Shown in pieces: positions 5,437-11,428 of a stretch of DNA of 11,428 nucleotides. Location: positions 1-11,428 of the forward strand of contig USIH01000061.1 in the NCBI GenBank assembly GCA_900554705.1, read 5' to 3'. Made by a program: the position numbers and the translations under genes. This stretch comes from an uncultured Eubacteriales bacterium (GTDB lineage: Bacteria > Bacillota > Clostridia > Oscillospirales > Oscillospiraceae). The notes below the pieces were generated by a model. The model was not told the origin of the DNA. It searched no databases and saw only the letters and a program-made list of their open reading frames with translations. Each line of letters starts with the position of its first letter. Within the stretch, counting starts at the first letter, position 1.

Positions 5437-8400
5437 CTATTTCAGCACCACGCCGTCGTCCCCCAAGAGGCTGCGCAGCTCTCGCAGCATATCCTCGCGG
5501 ATCGCGCAGGTCGTTCCCCTGCGCAGGCGGGTATCCGCATAATACAGGATCGCCGTCAGACTCCCGGGAAACATCCCGAGAATGGCGCGCACCTTGCGGT
5601 CGGCAAGACTGTCCTCCGAGGGCAGCTTCAGGTAAAGCTTCTGCGGCTCCGGCGTTGCCATATCCGTCAGCAGATACAGGCGGTTTACCACCATCTGCGG
5701 CGCTTTTTCGTCACGAACGGACAGACGTCCCTCCGCGATCACCGGTACGCTCTCGCGCAGCAGCGTGCCGCTCTGCGCGATAACGTTGGAAAACACAAGC
5801 AGCTCCATATCGGCGCTGTCGTCCTCCAGCGTCACATAGGCCATCATGGAATTGTTGCGGGTGGTCTTCATTTTGACCGCCTCCACGATGCCCGCGATGC
5901 GCACGACCTGCTCGTCGCGGAACGCGCCGTCTGCATTTTCAAAGGACTGCAAAATGCGCAGCATCGGCACGACACGCAGCTTTTGCAGTCGGCCGCGATA
6001 CTCATCCATCGGGTGGCCGCTCAGGTAAAGACCGATGGTCTCCTTCTCCATCTGCATCAGCTCGCGCTTTGGCAGCTCCGGCAGGCCGGTAATGAGGTTG
6101 GGCGACGGCTCCGGATCGTCGAGCATATCAAACAGGCGCAACTGCCCCGCGAGATTCCGCTTCTTTGCGTCGGCCGTGCCGTTCATGACCAGCTCATAGC
6201 TGTTGAGCATCTCCGCGCGGTTCAGCCCGAGGCCGTCCAGCGCGCCGCACTTGATGAGATTTTCCACCGCGCGCTTGTTCAGATCCGTCTCCTGCATCCG
6301 CTCTATGAAGTTTTCAAGCGAGGTAAACGGGCCGTTTGCCTCCCGCTGCGCGACCATCTGGCGCAAAAGTCCCCTGCCGATATTCTTCACCGCACCGAGG
6401 CCGAAACGGATGCCATCCGGCTCGACGGTGAACTTATCCTCGGAGGCGTTGACGTCCGGATGAAGGAGCCGGATGCCCATATCGCGGCATTCGGCGATAT
6501 AGCCCGCCGCCTTCGCGGTATTGTCCAGCACGCTGGTCAGCAGCGCCGCCATATACTCCTTGGGATAATGACACTTCAAATAAGCCGTGTCATAGGTGAT
6601 CTTCGCGTAGCAGACCGCGTGCGCCTTGTTAAAGGCGTAGTTTGCAAAGTCAAGAATATCCTTATAGATCGTCTGGGCGGCCGCCTCGCTGACGCCGTGC
6701 GCGATCGCGCCCGCAATGCCGCGTGAAGGGTCGCCATAGATGAAAGCTTTCTGCTCGGCAAGGATGACCTTTTCCTTCTTCTTGGAAATGGCGCGGCGCA
6801 TATTGTCCGCCTGACCGAGGCTGTAGCCGCCGAGCTTGCGGAAGATTTCGATGACCTGCTCCTGATAGACGATGCAGCCGTAAGTGACCGAAAGGATCGG
6901 CTCAAGCTGCGGGCACAGGTAGGTGATCTTTTCCGGATGCAGCTTATTGTCAATGAAGCGCGGGATGGAGTCCATCGGGCCGGGACGGTAGAGCGCGACG
7001 ATCGCCGTCAGATCCTCGATCGACTGCGGCTTCATGTTCACGCACACGCCCGTGATCCCTGCGGATTCCAGCTGGAAAACGCCCGCCGTCTTGCCCTCGG
7101 AGAGCATACGGAAGCTCGCCTCGTCGTCAAGCGGTATCTTCTTTAGATCGAAGTCCGGATGACGGCGGCGAATCTCCTGCTGCGCGTCCTCCATGATCGT
7201 CAGGTTGCGCAGACCAAGGAAGTCCATCTTCAGAAGGCCGAGTTCCTCGATGGTCGTCATCGTATACTGCGTGACGATGGTGTCGTCGTTCCGCGCAAGC
7301 GGCACGTAATCCGACACGGGGTCCTTGGTGATAACGACGCCTGCCGCGTGTGTTGACGTGTTGCGCGGCATTCCTTCCAGTGCGCGCGCCGTATCGACGA
7401 GCTTTCTCACGCGCTCGTCGCCGTCATAGCTCTCCTTCAGGCGCGGCGAAACGCGCAGCGCTTCGTCGAGCGTCATGTGAAGCGTCGTCGGAATGAGCTT
7501 GGCCACCGCGTCCGTCTCGGCATAGGTGAAGTTCAGCGTGCGGCCGACGTCCCGAATGGCGGCACGTGCCGCCATAGTACCGAAGGTGACGATCTGCGCG
7601 ACCCGATCCTTGCCGTATTTGCGCGTCACGTAGTCTATGACCTCGCCGCGCCGCGCTTGGCAGAAATCCGTATCAAAATCCGGCATGGAAACACGCTCCG
7701 GATTGAGGAAGCGTTCAAAAATGAGGCTGTACTGCATGGGATCCATCTCCGTGATATGCATACAGTAGGCCACGATGGACGCAGCGCCCGAGCCTCTGCC
7801 CGGGCCGACGGGAATCCCCTCCGCCTTTGCCCAGCGGATGAAATCGGCGACGATGAGATAGTAATCTACATATCCCATCTTTTCGATCACGCCCATTTCA
7901 TAGCGCAGCCGCTCCCGATATTCCTGCGGTGCGTCGGGGTAGCGCTCGGCAAAGCCGTCGGCACACATTTTGCGGAAATACGTGAGCGAATCAGAGCCGT
8001 CGGGCGTCGCAAACTGCGGCAGGTGGTAGTGGTTAAACTCAAACTCCACATTGCAGCGCTGCGCAATGCGGACGGTATTTTCAAACGCCTCCGGCACATT
8101 GGGAAACAGCAGGCGCATTTCCTCTTCGGACTTGAGATAAAATTCGTTCGTTTCAAAGCGCATTCGGTTGGGGTCATCGACGGTTTTTCCCATCTGGATG
8201 CACATCAGGACGTCCTGAATATAGCTGTCCTCACGCGTCAGGTAGTGGGCATCGTTCGTTGCGACCAGCCCCAGCCCCGTCTGCGCCGCGATCTTGAGCA
8301 GGTCGCGGTTGACCTGCTGCTGTTCCGGAAGACCGTGATCCTGAAGCTCAAGGAAAAAGCTGTCCTTGCCGAAAATGTCGGCAAGCTCCAGCGCATAGGC

Positions 8401-8865
8401 CTTCGCGCCGTCAAAGTCCCCCATGCGCAGGCGGCGCGGGATCGCACCGGCAAGGCAGGCGGAGAGCGCAATGAGCCCCTCGCTGTGCGCGCGCAGCAGC
8501 GCAAGATCCACACGCGGCTTCACGTAAAACCCGTCGAGGAAGGCGCGCGAGACCATGTAACACAGGTTTTTATAGCCGGTCTCGTTCTCACACAGGAGGA
8601 TCAGGTGCTGTGCCTCGTTGTCGATGCCGTGCTCCTTGTCGGTCATTGAGCGCGGCGCGACGTAGACCTCGCAGCCGATGATGGGCTTGATCCCCGCCGC
8701 CTTGGCAGCGCGGTAAAAGTCGATCACGCCATACATGACCCCGTGATCGGTGATGGCGACCGCCTCCTGCCCCAGCGCCTTGACGCGCTCCATCAGCGCG
8801 CCGATGCGGCAGGCGCCGTCGAGCAGGCTGTACTCCGTATGCACATGAAGGTGGACGAAGCCCAT
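5437..8865 (-). CDS. dnaE: DNA polymerase III subunit alpha (DnaE)
   Basis: This is the C-family replicative polymerase catalytic subunit, 1142 residues, full length. The N-terminal PHP domain (about 1-210) retains likely metal ligands in HVHTEYSLLDG (7-17), ITDHG (38-42), GCEVY (64-68) and NDAHYL (204-209), so PHP-based proofreading is possible. The polymerase core holds GPGRGSGAAS (354-363) and the catalytic aspartates Asp398 and Asp400 in PDFDTDF, plus Asp548 in KMDFLGLR. The fingers region carries FNKAHAVCYA (745-754). A helix-hairpin-helix region (about 800-885, NLIKCGALDGLG) and an OB fold (about 985-1066) follow, then a C-terminal tail of about 75 residues. Domain order is that of DnaE, not PolC, and there is no separate DEDD exonuclease insert. 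AAGGAG lies 8 nt before the ATG and overlaps the whiA stop, so translation is likely coupled. The downstream side is T-rich but shows no clear hairpin terminator. Confidence 0.98.
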   Translation of the reverse strand: MGFVHLHVHTEYSLLDGACRIGALMERVKALGQEAVAITDHGVMYGVIDFYRAAKAAGIKPIIGCEVYVAPRSMTDKEHGIDNEAQHLILLCENETGYKNLCYMVSRAFLDGFYVKPRVDLALLRAHSEGLIALSACLAGAIPRRLRMGDFDGAKAYALELADIFGKDSFFLELQDHGLPEQQQVNRDLLKIAAQTGLGLVATNDAHYLTREDSYIQDVLMCIQMGKTVDDPNRMRFETNEFYLKSEEEMRLLFPNVPEAFENTVRIAQRCNVEFEFNHYHLPQFATPDGSDSLTYFRKMCADGFAERYPDAPQEYRERLRYEMGVIEKMGYVDYYLIVADFIRWAKAEGIPVGPGRGSGAASIVAYCMHITEMDPMQYSLIFERFLNPERVSMPDFDTDFCQARRGEVIDYVTRKYGKDRVAQIVTFGTMAARAAIRDVGRTLNFTYAETDAVAKLIPTTLHMTLDEALRVSPRLKESYDGDERVRKLVDTARALEGMPRNTSTHAAGVVITKDPVSDYVPLARNDDTIVTQYTMTTIEELGLLKMDFLGLRNLTIMEDAQQEIRRRHPDFDLKKIPLDDEASFRMLSEGKTAGVFQLESAGITGVCVNMKPQSIEDLTAIVALYRPGPMDSIPRFIDNKLHPEKITYLCPQLEPILSVTYGCIVYQEQVIEIFRKLGGYSLGQADNMRRAISKKKEKVILAEQKAFIYGDPSRGIAGAIAHGVSEAAAQTIYKDILDFANYAFNKAHAVCYAKITYDTAYLKCHYPKEYMAALLTSVLDNTAKAAGYIAECRDMGIRLLHPDVNASEDKFTVEPDGIRFGLGAVKNIGRGLLRQMVAQREANGPFTSLENFIERMQETDLNKRAVENLIKCGALDGLGLNRAEMLNSYELVMNGTADAKKRNLAGQLRLFDMLDDPEPSPNLITGLPELPKRELMQMEKETIGLYLSGHPMDEYRGRLQKLRVVPMLRILQSFENADGAFRDEQVVRIAGIVEAVKMKTTRNNSMMAYVTLEDDSADMELLVFSNVIAQSGTLLRESVPVIAEGRLSVRDEKAPQMVVNRLYLLTDMATPEPQKLYLKLPSEDSLADRKVRAILGMFPGSLTAILYYADTRLRRGTTCAIREDMLRELRSLLGDDGVVLK

Positions 8866-8873
8866 AGTTTTTT

Positions 8874-8879
8874 CTCCTT
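8874..8879 (-). promoter_or_regulatory. dnaE ribosome binding site overlapping the whiA stop codon
   Basis: The minus strand reads TAAGGAG, so the whiA stop TAA shares bases with the AAGGAG that serves dnaE, 8 nt from its ATG. A ribosome terminating on whiA would sit on the dnaE initiation site. Confidence 0.8.
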
Positions 8880-9798
8880 ACTCCGTTTCGTCCGCAAGTG
8901 CGGACAGTTTTCTCAGCCGGTGGTTGACGGCAGATTTCGTGCACGGCGGGTCATGCAGTTGCGCAAGCTCACTGAGCGTCATCTCCGGATGCTCGCGGCG
9001 CAGGCACGCCGTCTGAAGCAGGCGCTGGGGTAGCTGCGCAAGTCTCCCCTGCGTCTCCAGCTTGCGAATGGCAGCAATCTGATCCTGTGCGGCCGCCACC
9101 GTCTTATCCACGTTCGCGGAATCGCAGTTGGTCTTGCGGTTGGCGTCGTTGCGCCAGTCCTTCTCGATCTTGGCCTCCATGACCTTCATCGCGCTCAGCG
9201 GCGCGCCGATCACGGTCAGAAAGTCCTCGATCGACTCGCTCTGCTTATAATAAAGGACGCTGCTTCCCTTGCGCTCGGTCTCCTTCGCAGTCAACTGCAT
9301 TTCGTCGAGCAGCGACGCCGTCTCGCGGCTGACCTTGAGGTGCGTTGTGGAAAGCTCCAAATGGTAACGCTTTTCCGGATCGGTCACGGAGCCGCCCGCC
9401 AAAAACGCGCCGCGCAGGAAGGCGCGGCGGCAGCAGTCCTTCTCCAGCAGCGCCAGATTGACGTGCAGCGACAGGCTTGTGCTTGCGGAAAAGCCGCAGA
9501 GGGAAAAGACGCGCCGGATCTTCTCCGGCTCGGAAATGCCGAAGGTGAGCTTGCCGCCCTCCCCTTCCGGCAGAAGATCAAAACGGAGCCCCGCGCCCTT
9601 GCGCAGCAGGCGCGGGAGCCGCTGTGCAAACTCGCGGCTCTCCGTCACGATACGGATATAGTCCGGCGCAAACGTGTTTGCAAAGAGCAATGCGCCCATC
9701 AATTCGGCAAGCGCACAACAGCCGCGCGTGATCTCGTCGCGGCACAGCTCGCCTTTTACCGCACCGGAAAAAGAGACGGTGCGCATCGGTTCGGTCAT
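8878..9798 (-). CDS. whiA: DNA-binding protein WhiA
   Basis: WhiA is a conserved monoderm DNA-binding protein: a sporulation-division regulator in actinomycetes, and linked to division and chromosome segregation in Bacillus subtilis (YvcL). The 306-residue product has normal length. The N-terminal half (about 6-210) is the degenerate LAGLIDADG-like region, including FLRGAFLAGGSVTDPEKRYHLE (127-148) and LKVMEAKIEKDWRNDANR-like text near 203-221 that leads into the family-typical NCDSANVDKT (224-233). The C-terminal helix-turn-helix (about 252-302) contains MTLSELAQL and KSAVNHRLRKL. AAAGGA lies 8 nt before the chosen ATG; the second Met (codon 5) would be 20 nt away. The gap to the RapZ-like gene is 5 nt and the ribosome binding site lies within that gene's last codons. 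A yvcK gene, which commonly sits directly upstream of whiA, is absent. Confidence 0.98.
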   Translation of the reverse strand: MTEPMRTVSFSGAVKGELCRDEITRGCCALAELMGALLFANTFAPDYIRIVTESREFAQRLPRLLRKGAGLRFDLLPEGEGGKLTFGISEPEKIRRVFSLCGFSASTSLSLHVNLALLEKDCCRRAFLRGAFLAGGSVTDPEKRYHLELSTTHLKVSRETASLLDEMQLTAKETERKGSSVLYYKQSESIEDFLTVIGAPLSAMKVMEAKIEKDWRNDANRKTNCDSANVDKTVAAAQDQIAAIRKLETQGRLAQLPQRLLQTACLRREHPEMTLSELAQLHDPPCTKSAVNHRLRKLSALADETE

Positions 9799-9803
9799 CT
9801 TTC

Positions 9804-10172
9804 TTATCCTTTCTCAATGTCACGGTGCATAAGCGTCACCGGAAAGCCGCGCTCCTCCAGCGCACGCGCCAGAAGGATGCCGACCGTGACGCTGCGATGT
9901 CGGCCGCCGGTGCAGCCGACCGCGAACGTGAGCTTTTGGCAGCCGCGCGCGCTTGCCAGCGACGCCTGAAGACAGGCAAGGCCGCACAGGCGCTCTACAT
10001 ATGCCGCGCCGTCCGGAAAGCGCATGATATAATCACGCACCGCCTTGTCGCGGCCGCTGAGCGGACGCAGAGCGGGCATCCAATAGGGGTTTTCCAGACA
10101 GCGCGCGTCAAAAACGACGTCGGCCTCAGGCATACCGTATTTACGCCCGAAGGTAAGGATCGTTACGTTCAT
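9804..10172 (-). CDS. Stand-alone RapZ C-terminal domain protein (RapZ/YvcJ family, no ATPase half)
   Basis: This 122-residue protein corresponds to only the C-terminal half of RapZ, an adapter of about 290 residues. In Escherichia coli that domain binds small RNAs and glucosamine-6-phosphate to control amino-sugar synthesis. Visible landmarks are ILTFGRKYGMPEADVVFDARCLENP-type text from residue 5 (key parts FGRKYG, DVVFDAR, NPYW, LRPLSGRD), then GCTGGRHRSV (86-95) and HRDIEK (116-121). The Walker A ATPase domain that normally precedes it is missing. The protein starts exactly at the domain boundary. Its ATG directly abuts the murB stop (TAAATG), with GGGAG 3 nt upstream, so translation is probably coupled. 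The position between murB and whiA is the usual rapZ locus. Because the domain is complete and its motifs are intact, this looks like a domain-level reduction, not a decaying pseudogene. Whether it binds RNA or sugar phosphate here is unknown. Confidence 0.92.
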   Translation of the reverse strand: MNVTILTFGRKYGMPEADVVFDARCLENPYWMPALRPLSGRDKAVRDYIMRFPDGAAYVERLCGLACLQASLASARGCQKLTFAVGCTGGRHRSVTVGILLARALEERGFPVTLMHRDIEKG

Positions 10173-11078
10173 TTACTCCCACAGACGCACCTCCGGCTCC
10201 AGCCGGACACCGGTCGCGTCGAACACTCTCTCTTGGATCTCTCGAATGAGCGCCAGCACATCCTGTGCCGTCGCGCCGCCGAGATTCACAATAAAGCCCG
10301 CGTGCTTTTCCGAAACGGCGGCTCCGCCGACACGCAGTCCCTTCAGCCCCGTCTGTTCGATCAGGGTGGCGGCATAGCCCGTCTGCGGCCGCTTAAAGGC
10401 GCTGCCCGCCGAAGGCAGCTCCAGCGGCTGCGAGGCGCGGCGGCGCTCCGCGAGCGCCTGTATCTTCGCGCGCACCTCCGCCTCGTCCGACTTGGTCAGA
10501 GAAAACTCCGTGCAGACGATCACGCCGTCGAGCGACTGGAACGCGCTCGTGCGATAGCCAAAGCCTTGCGCTTCTCCCTCGAAATACGCCTGCGTGCCGT
10601 CGAGGTGCAAAAACAGCGTCCTGACCGCGACCTGCCGCAGCTCTCCGCCGTAAGCACCCGCATTCATATAGATGCCGCCGCCCACGGTTCCCGGGATACC
10701 GTGCGCAAACTCCAGTCCGCTCAGACCGTTGCGCGCGGCAAACATCGCTGTACGGCTCAGTGTCATGCCCGCCATGGCAGAAATATGCGTGTCGTCCAGC
10801 AGCGTCAGCCCCATAAAGGTATCACGCAGGCAGAGCACAAGGCCGCGCACGCCCGCATCCGGCGCAAGCACGTTGGTCCCCGCACCCAAAACGCGCGGCC
10901 GCACACCTTCTTCGCGCGCGATGCGAAGAACGGTCTTTAGCTGCGCAAGGTCGCGCGGGAAAACCATCAGTTCGGCAGAGCCGCCGATGCGGAACGAAGT
11001 GTGCGCGCTGAGCGGTTCTTCCTCGCGAATCGTAAATGCCGGCAGTGCCTCTGCCAGCCGTTTTTTCAGTTCAGTCAT
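10173..11078 (-). CDS. murB: UDP-N-acetylenolpyruvoylglucosamine reductase MurB
   Basis: This cytoplasmic flavoenzyme performs the NADPH-dependent reduction that makes UDP-N-acetylmuramic acid, the second committed step of peptidoglycan synthesis. Its 301 residues match the shorter (type II) MurB of Firmicutes. FAD-binding features are HTSFRIGG (26-33), LGAGTNVL (64-71) and GIPGTVGGGIYMNAGAYG (127-144). GYRTS lies at 174-178. The probable catalytic Ser226 is in SAGSAFKRP (223-231), and the C-terminal LEPEVRLW carries the expected catalytic glutamate (probably Glu296). The ATG has GAAAGGA 6 nt upstream. It is the first gene of the four-gene operon and has an extended -10 promoter immediately upstream; its stop codon abuts the next start. 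Confidence 0.98.
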   Translation of the reverse strand: MTELKKRLAEALPAFTIREEEPLSAHTSFRIGGSAELMVFPRDLAQLKTVLRIAREEGVRPRVLGAGTNVLAPDAGVRGLVLCLRDTFMGLTLLDDTHISAMAGMTLSRTAMFAARNGLSGLEFAHGIPGTVGGGIYMNAGAYGGELRQVAVRTLFLHLDGTQAYFEGEAQGFGYRTSAFQSLDGVIVCTEFSLTKSDEAEVRAKIQALAERRRASQPLELPSAGSAFKRPQTGYAATLIEQTGLKGLRVGGAAVSEKHAGFIVNLGGATAQDVLALIREIQERVFDATGVRLEPEVRLWE

Positions 11079-11119
11079 TGCAGTTCCTTTCTACGAAAAG
11101 GGCAAACAGATACAAATAC

Positions 11120-11149
11120 AGTATACCACATATACCGGCCGATTGGCAA
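11120..11149 (-). promoter_or_regulatory. Sigma-A extended -10 promoter of the murB operon
   Basis: On the minus strand -35 TTGCCA (11144-11149) lies 18 bp from -10 TATACT (11120-11125). A TG one base upstream of the -10 gives TGGTATACT. Transcription should begin near 11113, leaving a leader of about 35 nt before the murB start. It lies just downstream of the terminator at 11161-11200, so the operon is insulated from upstream transcription. Confidence 0.8.
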
Positions 11150-11160
11150 TCATTTCCGCA

Positions 11161-11200
11161 GAAAAAGATCAGAGGGAAGCGTCCTTGCTCCCCTCCGATC
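11161..11200 (-). terminator. Intrinsic terminator on the minus strand, upstream of the murB promoter
   Basis: The arms 11187-11200 and 11167-11180 form a 14-bp stem around a 6-nt loop (11181-11186). The only two imperfections become G-U pairs in minus-strand RNA. The stem is followed by TTTTTC. The T-run is on one side only, so it acts on minus-strand transcripts entering from the right. It would end whatever transcript precedes the murB operon. Confidence 0.85.
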
Positions 11201-11201
11201 T

Positions 11202-11217
11202 CAGACTGTCAAAAAAG
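11202..11217. repeat. Left member of a 16-bp inverted repeat pair
   Basis: The 16 bases here match the reverse complement of 11405-11420 at 14 positions (CAGACTGTCAAAAAAG against CAGACTGCCAAAAAGG). The pair encloses 187 bp of AT-rich, palindrome-containing non-coding DNA. It could mark the ends of a small non-autonomous element, or two terminator-associated tails. The window ends 8 bp beyond the right copy. Confidence 0.45.
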
Positions 11218-11248
11218 CTCGTAACCGTCAAAATGGATTCGCTTTTTT
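11211..11248. terminator. Possible weak bidirectional terminator-like hairpin
   Basis: AAAAAAGC (11211-11218) and GCTTTTTT (11241-11248) form an 8-bp perfect inverted repeat. Inside it GTAACC faces GGATTC, which can extend the stem with two mismatches. Each strand ends its stem in six T residues, the form of bidirectional terminators, but the GC core is thin. Confidence 0.35.
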
Positions 11249-11428
11249 AAGAAAACCGGCCACAGAATTGTAATATTAATACTCGCTAATTTTTGAACTT
11301 TTACAAGTTGAAATCCAGTTAATTTAATAATTTTGACTTACTTCGCAACTCACGCCCTACCGTATCTGTATACGCCGACGGGCGTGAGTTGCTCGTCTTC
11401 CGAACCTTTTTGGCAGTCTGCCAGCGTG
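11249..11428. other. Non-coding, AT-rich region at the right edge
   Basis: No credible coding frame is seen on either strand. The first ~95 bp are markedly AT-rich compared with the GC-rich genes and include the small palindrome AACTT-TTAC-AAGTT (11296-11309). A 13-bp palindrome follows at 11345-11392. No tRNA-like fold, rRNA or CRISPR repeat is recognised. The gene that feeds the terminator at 11161 must lie here as an untranslated RNA, or beyond the window. Confidence 0.6.
11345..11392. repeat. 13-bp perfect palindrome with nested inner hairpin
   Basis: GCAACTCACGCCC (11345-11357) and GGGCGTGAGTTGC (11380-11392) are exact reverse complements. Inside the 22-nt loop, CGTAT-CTGT-ATACG (11361-11374) forms a second perfect 5-bp hairpin. 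No T-run follows directly on either strand, which argues against a terminator. Structured RNA or a transposon-end hairpin are possible; I do not recognise the family. Confidence 0.6.

Noticed and set aside
7477..8649. Plus-strand frame of 390 codons opposite dnaE
   Set aside because: The minus strand encodes a complete DnaE with all catalytic motifs. The plus frame shows no domain and no ribosome binding site that I can support.
10100..10400. A hidden frameshifted RapZ ATPase half upstream of the C-terminal domain
   Set aside because: The region is fully occupied by the intact C-terminal part of murB, and the Walker motifs expected of RapZ are not seen in the other frames.
9825..10940. Plus-strand frame of 371 codons opposite the RapZ-like gene and murB
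   Set aside because: It spans two unrelated well-defined minus-strand genes and their junction, as expected for a shadow frame.
11001..11273. Plus-strand frame near the right end as a small gene
   Set aside because: It overlaps murB, its promoter and the terminator antisense, and has no supported start site.
11345..11392. Palindrome as an intrinsic terminator or CRISPR repeat
   Set aside because: No T-run directly follows on either strand, and no regularly spaced second copy exists in the window.

Overview
The window is a stretch of monoderm (Firmicutes) chromosome. It most resembles the high-GC gut Clostridia of the Oscillospiraceae type. This is inferred from the murB / RapZ-like / whiA / dnaE block, the YqhQ (DUF1385)-prmC pair, AGGAGG-type ribosome binding sites, and REP-like ATTCC...GGAAT intergenic hairpins. 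Every gene I can support is on the minus strand, so transcription runs right to left. The many long plus-strand frames are antisense shadows of these GC-rich genes.

Region by region, in transcription order: (1) 11428-11100 is non-coding, with an AT-rich core, several inverted repeats, an intrinsic terminator and then an extended -10 promoter. (2) 11078-5437 is a very tight four-gene operon: murB (peptidoglycan precursor synthesis), a stand-alone RapZ C-terminal domain, whiA (division and chromosome-segregation regulator) and dnaE (replicative polymerase alpha subunit). Gaps are 0, 5 and 12 nt, with each downstream ribosome binding site lying in or against the upstream stop. (3) 5430-1795 is a second operon with its own TATAAT promoter: a lipoprotein with acidic calcium-loop-like motifs, an OmpR-family response regulator and a membrane histidine kinase. 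(4) 1745-1 has an extended -10 promoter, a YqhQ/DUF1385 membrane protein and prmC, which is cut off at the left edge.

How the genes work together: the right-hand operon joins envelope precursor synthesis, a possible amino-sugar sensing module, division control and DNA replication. The middle operon looks like an envelope-sensing signalling unit and may autoregulate through TGTAAC boxes at its promoter. The left end leads into the translation-termination locus, where prmC methylates release factors.

Points that stand out: RapZ is reduced to its C-terminal domain, with neither its ATPase half nor a yvcK gene beside it. Codon usage switches abruptly inside the response regulator gene near position 3640, which could be a recombination junction or an assembly join. 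The right-hand non-coding end holds a 13-bp perfect palindrome and a pair of inverted repeats that I cannot assign. I did not find a clearly new multi-gene system.
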